Positions 1 to 8,229 of a DNA stretch of 64,000 nucleotides are shown here, one piece after another; the stretch's first letter is position 1; the number at the start of each line of letters is the position of its first letter. A model generated the notes under the pieces. It saw only the letters and a program-made list of their open reading frames with translations. It ran no database searches and was not told where the DNA came from. The translations under genes and the position numbers were made by a program. The stretch comes from Planctomycetota bacterium (GTDB lineage: Bacteria > Planctomycetota > UBA1135 > UBA2386): positions 17,435-81,434 of the forward strand of contig JAHBXX010000019.1 of the NCBI GenBank assembly GCA_019636245.1, written 5' to 3'.

Positions 1-2428
1 TCCACAGCAGCAGCACGGCGTCCACCGTCAGGTTGTAGCTGGCCAGCCAGCTGACCCAACCCGGATCGAAGGTGTAGGTCGCGTAAGGGTACTGCCCGCT
101 GCCACCCGGGAGGAAATGGAATGGGTTGCCGACCGCCGCCGGCAGCTGGAAGAAGGCGGTGCTGACCGCATCGTCCTCGAGACCGAAGAAGCGGCCGAAA
201 CCGAGGCCACGGCCGGTGTCGATCGAGATCACCGTGTGCCCCTCGGTCCAGCCCGAGGCGGGCAGGTTGCTGCACACCATCTGCAGCACGCCCGGGGCGT
301 TGGCGATCATCTGCAGCCGCGGACCGGCGTCGTTGCGGAAGCCGCCGACCGGGTGCATCACCAGCGCGTAGTCGACGTCGAGCTGCGGCGTCTCGACCTT
401 GCCGTCCTGCACGACCGAAGCGGCGGTCACTCGCACGAGGTAGCTGCCGGGCACCGGGTTCGCGAGGCACACCGTCTCGACGTTGTCGCGCGTGTTCGGC
501 CCGCCGCCGGTCTTCGAGAACGGGTCGGCATCGAGGCCGTGGTTGCCCCACCACGCCAGGCCGTCGGCCACCCGCACGACCTGCAGGTCGAGGTCGTTGA
601 CCAGCTGGAACGCGGCGTTCGGCTGGCCGGCCGGATCGGCGTAGACCATGGTCACCCGGAACTCCGGCGTGCCCGGCAGGATCTGCACCCAGTACTCGCG
701 CGTCTCGCCGAGTTGCAGCGTGTCGTACTCGTCGACGACCACCAGCGAACGGCGGTGGTCGTAGGCCCGCCGCACGTCGGGGAAGCCCCAGCCCTGGTGG
801 GTGCGCGTCAGGTCGTCCGTCGTGCCGGCGAACGGATACTGCCTCGCCGTGTTGCACAGGAGCGCCTTGCTGGTCGTCATGTGCGGCCGGTTGAAGAACC
901 GGTTGGTGACGGTCGCCGGCAGCGGCAGCGGATTGCCGAACAACCCGTCGGTGAACATCTGCTGCAGCAGGCCAATGTGGCCGGCGACCATCGGCGCCGC
1001 CGCCGAGGTGCCGCCGAAGTTCGGCACGTGGTCGCCGGCCACGTAGCCGGCGACCCCGACCAGGTCGGTCGTCAGCACGCTGTCGTAGTAGCCGACCGCG
1101 TCGGGCTTCCAGCGGCCGTCGCTGGCCGGACCGATGCTGGCCGCCGTCGGATCACCAAGGGCGTTCCAGCGGTCGTTGCCGGGCAGCGCGTCGTTGCCGT
1201 GCTTGATGCCGCCGACCGAGATCGAGTTCTTCGCCCACGCCTCGGGCCGCGCCAGCTGGTTGCCGTTGTTGCCCATGCTGTTGACGCGCGTGAGGTCGCT
1301 GTCGAACAGGGCGTCGTCCATCGCCTGCGAGACGCTGTTGTAGATCGTCGTCTGCGCCGCCCCCCAGCTCGCCGTCGCCAGCATCGACCGCCAGGGCTGC
1401 ACCGGATCGACGCTGCCCTGGATCTGCGCGTAGTGCGTCGCCGACGTGTAGCTGCCCTCGACGACGATCGCGTGCGGCAGCAAGCCGCGCGCCGCGGGGT
1501 TGGTGGCGCCGCTGCCCGCGGCGATGCCGGCGGTGGCATGCCCGTGCGCGTCGATGCCGTCCGCGCCACGCACCAGCACGCGGCCGACCAGGTCGGGGTG
1601 CGACTGCTCCAGCGACTCGGTGACCTCGATGCGCACGCCCTGGCCGCGGTAGGCGGCCATCGTCTCGATGTAGTTCGCCCCGCCCTGCACGCGCGCGTTG
1701 TCCATGTCGAAGCCGTCGGGCCCGGCGAGGTCCGCCCAGGTGACGGTGTCGTGGTCGAGCACGGCCAGCAGCTGCGCCGGCGTCAGCGCCACGCGCACCA
1801 TCGTCGAGCCCTCGCAGGGTGCCACCACCTGGCCGCCGGCGAGCAGCACCTGCTGCAGGCAGGCGATGCGATCGCCCTTCGCCGCCAGCACCAGGTTGCA
1901 GACCACCGGCGCGTTGCCGCCGGCCTGCAGGACGGCGCCCAGGTCGGGATCGAGTTTGCAGGCGTTCGGCAGGCCGCCGATCCAGCGCACGCACGGCAGC
2001 GCCGCCAGCGCCGCCGCGACGCCGGCGTCGCAGCGCACGAACAGGGCGTTGGCGGGCAGGTAGTGCAGGATCTCGGCGCCGGCGGCGGTCACCGCCTCGC
2101 GGTAGGCGCCCAGCACCTGGGTGTGGAACTGCACCAGCCGCAGCCGGCTGGCGGCCGGCACGCCGAACGGCGGCGGGAACGACGGCACCCCGAGCAGCGG
2201 ATCGAAGGAGACCAGCCGGAAGTGCAGGCGATCGTCGGGCTGCCGCAGCGGCCGCCAGCTCAGGCCGCCGTCCTCGCTCCAGTCGGCATGCGGCCCGTCG
2301 GCCGCGAGCAGGCGACGCACGGAAACACCCTGCACCGCGAACTCGTAGGGAGCGCCTGGAATCGCCTGGGCCATGGCATGGACAGAGAGCCAGACGGCCA
2401 CGGCGGCGAACAGTGGGCGGGAGACCAT
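1..2428 (-). CDS. Secreted subtilisin-family (S8) serine peptidase, C-terminus cut by window edge
   Basis: Extracytoplasmic subtilase. At least 809 codons are read from ATG at 2428; the 3' end lies outside the window. The N-terminus is a signal peptide (MVSRPLFAAVAVWL, cleavage likely after HAMA). A prodomain-like region of about 240 residues precedes the catalytic domain. The His motif is HGHATAG (His295) and the Ser motif is GGTSAAAPMVAG (Ser475). At the Asp motif the sequence is GVRIEVTESLEQSHPDL, so Glu271 sits where subtilases normally have the catalytic Asp. A beta-rich region follows the catalytic domain, as in subtilases with a C-terminal jelly-roll. A TACTCT hexamer lies 28 nt upstream of the ATG. 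Divergent from pyrC. Family assignment is firm; activity with Glu at the Asp position is uncertain. Confidence 0.9.
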   Translation of the reverse strand, partial: MVSRPLFAAVAVWLSVHAMAQAIPGAPYEFAVQGVSVRRLLAADGPHADWSEDGGLSWRPLRQPDDRLHFRLVSFDPLLGVPSFPPPFGVPAASRLRLVQFHTQVLGAYREAVTAAGAEILHYLPANALFVRCDAGVAAALAALPCVRWIGGLPNACKLDPDLGAVLQAGGNAPVVCNLVLAAKGDRIACLQQVLLAGGQVVAPCEGSTMVRVALTPAQLLAVLDHDTVTWADLAGPDGFDMDNARVQGGANYIETMAAYRGQGVRIEVTESLEQSHPDLVGRVLVRGADGIDAHGHATAGIAAGSGATNPAARGLLPHAIVVEGSYTSATHYAQIQGSVDPVQPWRSMLATASWGAAQTTIYNSVSQAMDDALFDSDLTRVNSMGNNGNQLARPEAWAKNSISVGGIKHGNDALPGNDRWNALGDPTAASIGPASDGRWKPDAVGYYDSVLTTDLVGVAGYVAGDHVPNFGGTSAAAPMVAGHIGLLQQMFTDGLFGNPLPLPATVTNRFFNRPHMTTSKALLCNTARQYPFAGTTDDLTRTHQGWGFPDVRRAYDHRRSLVVVDEYDTLQLGETREYWVQILPGTPEFRVTMVYADPAGQPNAAFQLVNDLDLQVVRVADGLAWWGNHGLDADPFSKTGGGPNTRDNVETVCLANPVPGSYLVRVTAASVVQDGKVETPQLDVDYALVMHPVGGFRNDAGPRLQMIANAPGVLQMVCSNLPASGWTEGHTVISIDTGRGLGFGRFFGLEDDAVSTAFFQLPAAVGNPFHFLPGGSGQYPYATYTFDPGWVSWLASYNLTVDAVLLLW

Positions 2429-2648
2429 TGGGGTGCGGACGGACGCGGGCGGCCGCAGAGTATGGCCCAGGATGCCGATGGGGCCAATGGGCCTGCGCGC
2501 GCACGACCGGCGCGGCGCCGACCTTGCCGCCATCTTGACGCCCTGTTGGTCGATCCCGCTCCGGGACGACGCCCCTCCGGGCCAGCGCCGGCGCCGCTTC
2601 GCCCCACCGCATCGCGGCGCCCTGATGCCGGCGCCACGGGCGCCACGC

Positions 2649-2654
2649 TATCGT
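2649..2654 (+). promoter_or_regulatory. Candidate -10 element (TATCGT) of pyrC
   Basis: TATCGT within GCTATCGT, with 8 nt between it and the pyrC ATG at 2663. If it is a -10 box, the transcript would begin within about two bases of the start codon. No Shine-Dalgarno sequence is present. It belongs to a set of similarly placed TANNNT hexamers across the window. Confidence 0.45.
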
Positions 2655-2662
2655 CCGCGGCG

Positions 2663-3700
2663 ATGCAGCTCCGCCTCACCCGCCCCGACGACTGGCACCT
2701 GCACCTGCGCGACGGGGCCGCACTCGCCGCGGTGCTCGGCGACACCGCGGCGCGCTTCGGCCGTGCCATCGTGATGCCGAACCTGAAACCGCCGGTGACC
2801 ACGGTCGCGCTGGCGCAGGCCTACCGCAACCGCATCCTGGCCGCGCTGCCGCCCGGCGCCCGCTTCGAGCCGCTGATGACGCTCTACCTGACCGAGCGCA
2901 CGCCGCCGTTCGAGATCGAGGCGGCCGTGCGCAGCGGCTGCGTGCACGCGGTGAAGTACTACCCGGCGGGCGCCACCACCAACGCCGACCACGGCGTCGC
3001 CGACTGGCGGCGGGTCCGGCCGACGCTGGCGGCGATGGAACGCCTGCGGCTGCCGCTCCTGCTGCACGGCGAGGTCACCGACGCCGACGTCGATGCGTTC
3101 GATCGCGAGCGCGTGTTCGTCGAGCGCGAACTGCAGCCGCTGCGCCGCGAGTTCCCCGGCCTGCGCCTCGTGCTCGAGCACGTGACCACCGCCGAGGCGG
3201 TCGACTTCGTGCGCGGCGCCGGCCCGGACACGGCGGCGACGATCACCGCCCACCACCTGCTGTGGAACCGCAACGCGCTCTTCCTGGGCGGCCTGCGGCC
3301 GCACGCGTACTGCCTGCCGGTGCTGAAGCGCGAGCGCCACCGCCAGGCCCTGGTCGCCGCCGCCACCGGCGGCGAGCCGAGGTTCTTCCTCGGCACCGAC
3401 AGCGCGCCGCATGCGCGCGCCGCGAAGGAGTCCGACTGCGGCTGCGCCGGCATCTACACCGCGCATGCCGCGATCGAACTCTACGCCGAGGCGTTCGAAG
3501 CCGCCGGCCGGCTCGACCGGCTCGAGGCGTTCGCCAGCTGGCACGGCGCCGACTTCTACGGCCTGCCGCGCAACGGCGGCACGATCACGCTCGAGCGCCG
3601 CGCCTGGACGGTGCCGGCGACGTTGCCGTTCGGCGACGGCGAGCTGGTGCCGATGCGCGCCGGGCAGACGGTCGCGTGGCGCCTCGTGCCTTCGGCCTGA
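2663..3700 (+). CDS. pyrC: Dihydroorotase, type II (PyrC)
   Basis: Cyclises N-carbamoyl-aspartate to dihydroorotate, the third step of pyrimidine synthesis, in the cytoplasm. At 345 residues it matches the length of E. coli-type PyrC. Metal-site motifs are in order: HLHLRDG (His12, His14), the carboxylated lysine in HAVKYYPAGATTNA (Lys98), LLLHGEV (His135), LEHVTT (His173) and the catalytic Asp246 in GTDSAPH. The frame stays open far upstream but carries no conserved sequence there; ATG 2663 starts the family-typical MQLRLTRPDDWHLHLRDG, and a TATCGT hexamer ends 8 nt before it. No other pyrimidine gene is adjacent. Confidence 0.97.
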   Translation: MQLRLTRPDDWHLHLRDGAALAAVLGDTAARFGRAIVMPNLKPPVTTVALAQAYRNRILAALPPGARFEPLMTLYLTERTPPFEIEAAVRSGCVHAVKYYPAGATTNADHGVADWRRVRPTLAAMERLRLPLLLHGEVTDADVDAFDRERVFVERELQPLRREFPGLRLVLEHVTTAEAVDFVRGAGPDTAATITAHHLLWNRNALFLGGLRPHAYCLPVLKRERHRQALVAAATGGEPRFFLGTDSAPHARAAKESDCGCAGIYTAHAAIELYAEAFEAAGRLDRLEAFASWHGADFYGLPRNGGTITLERRAWTVPATLPFGDGELVPMRAGQTVAWRLVPSA

Positions 3701-3759
3701 CCGCGGCCGATCGACGCGAACCCCTGGCCCGCTCACGCCCGCTCGGCGATCCTCAGGCC

Positions 3760-4170
3760 ATGGCCGAACTCTGGGTCGCGACCGATCTCTCGCCCGCCGC
3801 CGACGCCGCCATGGAACTCGGCTGCCGCTGGGCCCGCGCGCTCGGCGCCGACCTGGTGCTGCTGCACGTCGTGCACGATCCGGTGCTGGCGCCGGCGTTC
3901 ACCCACGACGCGCTCGGCGACGCAGCCGCGGCGCGCGAACGCCTGCAGCGGTTCGCCTCCGCCCAGCCCGACCTGCGCTGCCGCGTCGAGGTGCACGCCG
4001 CCGAGGACGTGGTGCCGGCGATCGTCACGGCCGCGGCGCGCGCCGACTACCTGTTCGTCGGTTCGCACGGCCGCTCGGGCTTCCAGCGGCTGCGGCTCGG
4101 CTCGGTGGCGACGGCCGTGCTGCGCCAGGCCACGGTGCCGGTCGTCTGCCTGCCGCCCGTCGACCGGTGA
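3760..4170 (+). CDS. Universal stress protein (UspA family)
   Basis: A 136-residue single Usp domain. The nucleotide-binding signature G-x2-G-x9-GS is visible near the C-terminus (GSHGRSGFQRLRLGS), followed by the terminal strand VPVVCLP, which suggests an ATP-binding type. It starts 59 bp after pyrC on the same strand and converges with the alcohol dehydrogenase. No SD or clear promoter was recognised. The specific stress it responds to cannot be read from the sequence. A second Usp lies at about 22 kb beside the oxygen-sensing and cbb3 genes. Confidence 0.92.
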   Translation: MAELWVATDLSPAADAAMELGCRWARALGADLVLLHVVHDPVLAPAFTHDALGDAAAARERLQRFASAQPDLRCRVEVHAAEDVVPAIVTAAARADYLFVGSHGRSGFQRLRLGSVATAVLRQATVPVVCLPPVDR

Positions 4171-4194
4171 CGCGGCGGCAGGGACCGCCGCGCT

Positions 4195-5251
4195 TCAGCC
4201 GCGCTGCAGCGAGGCCATGTCGATGCAGAAGCGGTACTTCACGTCGGACCTCAGCAACCGCGCGTAGGCCTCGTTCGCCTGCTGGATCGCGATCACCTCG
4301 ACGTCGGCGGTGATGCCGGGCGCCGCAGAAGTCGAGCATCTCCTGGGTCTCGGCGATGCCGCCGATCAGCGAGCCGGCGAGGCGACGGCGCCCGAACAGG
4401 AGGCTGAACGCCGACACCGGGATCGGCTTCTCGGGCGCGCCGACCAGGGTCAGGGTGCCGTCGTGCGCGAGCAGGTTCAGGTAGGCGTTGAGGTCGTGGT
4501 CGGCGCTGACGGTGTCGAGCACGAAGTGGAGGCTGCCGGCGTGCCGCTGCATCGCCGCGGCGTCGCGCGAGTCCACGACCTCGTCGGCGCCGAGACGCCG
4601 CGCGTCCTCGCCCTTCGCCGGCGAGGTGGTGAACACGACCGTGTGGGCGCCGAACGCGTGCGCGAACTTGACGCCCATGTGGCCGAGGCCGCCGAGGCCG
4701 ACGATGCCGACCTTCTGGCCCTTCCCGACGCCGAACCGCCGCATCGGCGACCAGGTGGTGATGCCGGCGCACAACAGCGGCGCGGCGCCGGCGGGATCCA
4801 GGTTGGCGGGCACGCGCAGCACGAAGTGCTCGTCGACGACGATGCTGGCCGAGTAGCCGCCGTAGGTCACGCCGCCGAGGTGTCGGTCGGGCCCGTTGAA
4901 GGTGAAGACGGCGTTGGCGCACAGGTTCTCGAGGCCGCCCCGGCACTGCGGGCAGGTGCGGTCGGAATCGACCAGGCAGCCGACCGCGACCAGGTCGCCC
5001 GGCCGGTGCGAGGTCACCGCGCGCCCCACCTTCACGACGCGGCCCAGGATCTCGTGGCCGGGCACGATCGGGTAGGTCGTCGGCATGACGCCGCTCCACT
5101 CGTTGCGCACCGAGTGCAGGTCGGAGTGGCAGATGCCGCAGAACAGGATGTCGATCTGCACGTCGCGATCGCCGGGGTCGCGCCGAGGGATGGAGATCGG
5201 CGCCAGCGGCGAGGTGGCGCTGGCAGCGGCGTAGGCCTTGGTGGAGTACAT
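4195..5251 (-). CDS. Zinc-dependent alcohol dehydrogenase (YahK/AdhC-like cinnamyl-alcohol type), frameshifted near the 3' end
   Basis: NADP-dependent medium-chain dehydrogenase acting on alcohols and aldehydes. Catalytic zinc residues are visible (Cys38 in CGICHSDLH, His66-Glu67 in GHE), as is the Rossmann motif GLGGLGHMG. The structural zinc site has Cys100, Cys103 and Cys111, but its first cysteine is Asp97. The main frame runs to EMLDFCGA. After that, homology (GITADVEVIAIQQANEAYA, then YRFCIDMAS) continues in another frame to TGA at 4195-4197. One extra base, most simply in the CCC run at 4318-4320, restores a 351-residue product, the family norm. This is either a sequencing or assembly error or a recent mutation altering the last 45 or so residues. 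If left unrepaired the first frame runs on to 4025. Confidence 0.88.
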
Positions 5252-5429
5252 GGGGGCGAGGGGGTCGAAGCGGTCGAGTGACAGCGTAACGAGCCCGACG
5301 GCATCGGCGGCCCCGTGGGGGCGGGGAGCCAGGGGACGACCTGCCGCATCGGGCAGGTTCAGGTCTTCCCATCCGCTCGCGCCCGCGCCTGGCGCGCAGG
5401 CAAACCCTCGATCCCGGCCAGACGAAAAC

Positions 5430-5504
5430 TGGAGCGGGTGATGAGATTCGAACTCACGACCCTCACGTTGGCAACGTGATGCTCTACCACTGAGCTACAC
5501 CCGC
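5430..5504 (-). tRNA. tRNA-Gly (GCC anticodon)
   Basis: On the minus strand the acceptor stem is GCGGGTG paired with CACCCGC. The D-arm is GCTCAGTGGTAGAGC. The anticodon arm TCACG-TTGCCAA-CGTGA gives anticodon GCC, and the T-arm contains TTCGAAT. The discriminator is T, and CCA is genomically encoded at 5432-5430. The gene sits between two divergent protein genes. All arms pair well and nothing looks degenerate. Confidence 0.97.
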
Positions 5505-5666
5505 ACCGTGCGTCGGCGCCGGCCACGAGCGCTTTTCGGGCGCCCGGGTTGACCCGGCGATCGAGGGGGCGCTTTCGTATGGATTCCGGCCGTGGATGTC
5601 AAGCGTCCCAACCAGGTTCCGCGCCCCCGCCGTGACCCCCACCCACGCCCGCAGCGCCTCGATTCC

Positions 5667-7466
5667 ATGGCAGCCCCGATGACCTTCGCCGCCCTCGCCG
5701 CGAGCGCCCGCGACCACGGCCACCGCACCTTCCTGCCGCGCCGCCGCGCGCAGCTGCCGGAGCCGGTCACCTTCGCCGACCTCGCCGCGGACGTGGACCG
5801 CCTGGCCATCGCCCTGCTCGACCTGGGCGTGCGCCGCGGCGACCGCATCGGCCTGATCGCCGAGAACCGCTACGAATGGCTGCTCGTCGACCTGGCGCTG
5901 GCCAGCATCGGCGCCATCGACGTGCCGCGCGGCGTCGACACCTCGCCAGCGGAGTTGCAGTTCATCCTGCGCCACAGCGGCTGCCGCCTCGCCCTGGTCG
6001 ACGACGACCGCGTGGCGCACGAGCTGCTGCGCGGCACCGACCGCGCGCCGCAGCTCGAACGGGTCGTCGTCATGCAGGACCGGAGCAGCGTGCCGGAAAC
6101 CGGCACCCTGGCCGCGCTGCTGCAGCGCGGCGCCGAACTGCTGCCGGCGCAGCAGCCGCGCCTCGACGAGGCGCGCGCCGCCGTGCAACCCGACGACCTG
6201 CTGACGATCGTCTACACCAGCGGCACCACCGCCGAACCGAAGGGCGTGATGCTGACGCACGGCAACGTGCTGGCGAACCTGCACACCGTGCAGCGCGTGC
6301 TGCACATCACCGCCGCGGACTCGTTCCTCAGCGTGCTGCCGGCGTGGCACATGTACGAGCGCATCATGGACTACCTGGCGCTCGCCACCGGCGCGCAGCT
6401 GGTCTACACCGACCGCCGCCGCATCAAGGACGATCTCGCGGCGGTGCGGCCGACGGTGTTCGCCGCCGTGCCGCGCATCTGGGAGATGCTGCACGACGGC
6501 CTCGTGGGCCACGCGCAGAAGCTGACCGGCCTGCGCGGACGGCTGTTGCGGCAGGGGCTCGGGCTGTCGCGCCTGGTCGGCGGCGGCCGCGGCCACCTGG
6601 GCCACCGCCTGCTGCACGCCGGCGCCCGCGCGCTGGTCCTGCGCAAGGTGCTGCAGGCGTTCGGCGGTCGCCTGCGCCTGTGCGTGAGCGGCGGCGGCGC
6701 GCTGCCGCGGCACGTCGACGAGACGCTGCTCGGCATCGGCCTGCCGCTGCGCAACGGCTACGGGCTGACCGAGACCAGCCCGGTCGCCTCGGTGCGCCTG
6801 CCGCGGCAGACCGATCCGGGCCACATCGGTCCGCCGCTGCCGGACACGGCGATCGAGGCGCGGCGGCCGGACGGCAGCCGCTGCGCGCCCGGCGAGGTCG
6901 GCGTGCTGTGGATCCGCGGTCCGCAGGTGATGCGCGGCTACTACGACAACCCGCGCAAGACAGCCGAGGTGCTGACCCCGGACGGCTGGTTCAACAGCGG
7001 CGACCTCGGCCACGTCGACGACCGCGGCAACGTCTGGATCACCGGCCGGGCGAAGGACACGATCGTGCTCGCCAGCGGCGAGAACGTCGAACCGGAGCCG
7101 GTCGAAACGCTGGTCAAGACCTCGCCGTGGATCGAGCAGGCCGTCTGCGTGGGCCAGGACCAGAAGGGCCTCGGTGCCCTGCTGGTGCCGGCCCTCGAGG
7201 CGCTCGAACGGGAGATCCCGCGCGAGCAGTGGGACGAGCGCCTGGGCCTGCTGCACGGCCGCGCCGTGCGCGACCTGCTGCGCCGCGAACTGGACCGCCT
7301 GCTGGTGCGCGAGAACGGCTGCCGGCCGTGCGACCGCGTCGTCGCGTTCGCCGTGCTGGCGGCGCCGATGACGCCGGAGAACGGCCTCCTGACGCAGACC
7401 CTGAAGGTGCGCCGGCACGTGGTCGCCGAGCGCTTCGCCGCCGTGATCAGCGCGCTGTACGACTGA
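5667..7466 (+). CDS. AMP-forming acyl-CoA synthetase (long-chain fatty-acid-CoA ligase family)
   Basis: Activates a carboxylic acid, probably a long-chain fatty acid, to acyl-AMP and then acyl-CoA. It has 599 residues from ATG 5667. Adenylate-forming motifs: phosphate loop YTSGTTAEPKG (about 183-193), aromatic motif YGLTETSP (about 365-372), GWFNSGDLG (about 440) and the hinge region ITGRAKDTIVLASGENVEP. This last form is typical of long-chain ligases (FadD15-like) with extended C-terminal helices. A GTG at 5592 would add a basic, proline-rich stretch with no family similarity, so it was not chosen. The 3' end overlaps the convergent thiD by 20 bp. The substrate is not determined. Confidence 0.93.
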   Translation: MAAPMTFAALAASARDHGHRTFLPRRRAQLPEPVTFADLAADVDRLAIALLDLGVRRGDRIGLIAENRYEWLLVDLALASIGAIDVPRGVDTSPAELQFILRHSGCRLALVDDDRVAHELLRGTDRAPQLERVVVMQDRSSVPETGTLAALLQRGAELLPAQQPRLDEARAAVQPDDLLTIVYTSGTTAEPKGVMLTHGNVLANLHTVQRVLHITAADSFLSVLPAWHMYERIMDYLALATGAQLVYTDRRRIKDDLAAVRPTVFAAVPRIWEMLHDGLVGHAQKLTGLRGRLLRQGLGLSRLVGGGRGHLGHRLLHAGARALVLRKVLQAFGGRLRLCVSGGGALPRHVDETLLGIGLPLRNGYGLTETSPVASVRLPRQTDPGHIGPPLPDTAIEARRPDGSRCAPGEVGVLWIRGPQVMRGYYDNPRKTAEVLTPDGWFNSGDLGHVDDRGNVWITGRAKDTIVLASGENVEPEPVETLVKTSPWIEQAVCVGQDQKGLGALLVPALEALEREIPREQWDERLGLLHGRAVRDLLRRELDRLLVRENGCRPCDRVVAFAVLAAPMTPENGLLTQTLKVRRHVVAERFAAVISALYD

Positions 7467-8229
7467 CGGCGGACGGCGGCGAAGCCAGCGGCAGGCAGCG
7501 CGGCAGGCCGTCGCCGGACGCCGGCCCGAGCTGGCGCAGCAGGTCGTGCAGCCAGTCCCCCGCCAGCCGGCAGGCCGAGGCGAGCTCGTCGCCATGCGCG
7601 AGCCGCGCGGCGATCGCGGTCGCCAGCGCGCAGCCGGTGCCGCGCACGGGACCGACCGGCAGCCGCGGCCGACGCCAGCGGTGCACGGCCCCATGGGCCA
7701 GCGTCAACACGTCGTCGCAGTCCGGGCCGTCGCCGTGGCCGCCCTTGGCCAGCACCGCGGCGTGGCCCGGCCACGCACCGGCCCCACCGGCCAGCGCGGC
7801 CGCCTCGGGTGCGTTGGGCAGCAGCAGCGACGCCAGCGGCAGCAGGTGCACGCGGTAGGCCGCCACCAGGTCCGGGTCCGGCCCGGCGCCGGGCGCGGTC
7901 GAGACCAGCACCGGATCGACGACGATCGGCACGCGATCGCGCAGCGGCGCCAGCGCCGCGGCGACACCCGCCGCCGTCGCCGCGTCGGCGAGCATGCCCA
8001 CCTTGACGGCGTGCACGTCGCCGTCGGCGAGGGCGGCGGCGAACGCCGCCTGCCAGGCCGCCGCCGCCGGCGCATGGCGCGCCGTGAACTGGCGCCCGTT
8101 CTGCACCGTCCACGCCGTCGCGACCGGCAGGACCTGGCAGCCGTGCTGCGCGGCGACGATCGCGTCGACCGTGAGGCCGGCGCCGCCGGAGGGATCGAGC
8201 CCACCGAGCAGCAGGAGGCGCCGCGTCAC
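7447..8229 (-). CDS. thiD: Hydroxymethylpyrimidine/phosphomethylpyrimidine kinase (ThiD)
   Basis: Phosphorylates HMP and HMP-phosphate in thiamine synthesis or salvage; ribokinase-like fold, 260 residues. Diagnostic motifs are the N-terminal GGLDPSGGAG substrate loop, VVDPVLVST, LLPNAPEA, and the anion-hole/catalytic motif VRGTGCALATAIAA. The start is GTG 8229, whose GTGA overlaps the stop of the upstream SBBP gene by 4 bp, implying translational coupling. No thiC, thiE or TPP riboswitch is nearby. A ThiD coupled to a surface propeller protein makes no obvious metabolic sense. Confidence 0.93.
   Translation of the reverse strand: MTRRLLLLGGLDPSGGAGLTVDAIVAAQHGCQVLPVATAWTVQNGRQFTARHAPAAAAWQAAFAAALADGDVHAVKVGMLADAATAAGVAAALAPLRDRVPIVVDPVLVSTAPGAGPDPDLVAAYRVHLLPLASLLLPNAPEAAALAGGAGAWPGHAAVLAKGGHGDGPDCDDVLTLAHGAVHRWRRPRLPVGPVRGTGCALATAIAARLAHGDELASACRLAGDWLHDLLRQLGPASGDGLPRCLPLASPPSAVSRTAR

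Noticed and set aside
7447..8229. TPP riboswitch controlling thiD
   Set aside because: The upstream region is the coding sequence of the SBBP gene with a 4-bp overlap, leaving no leader.
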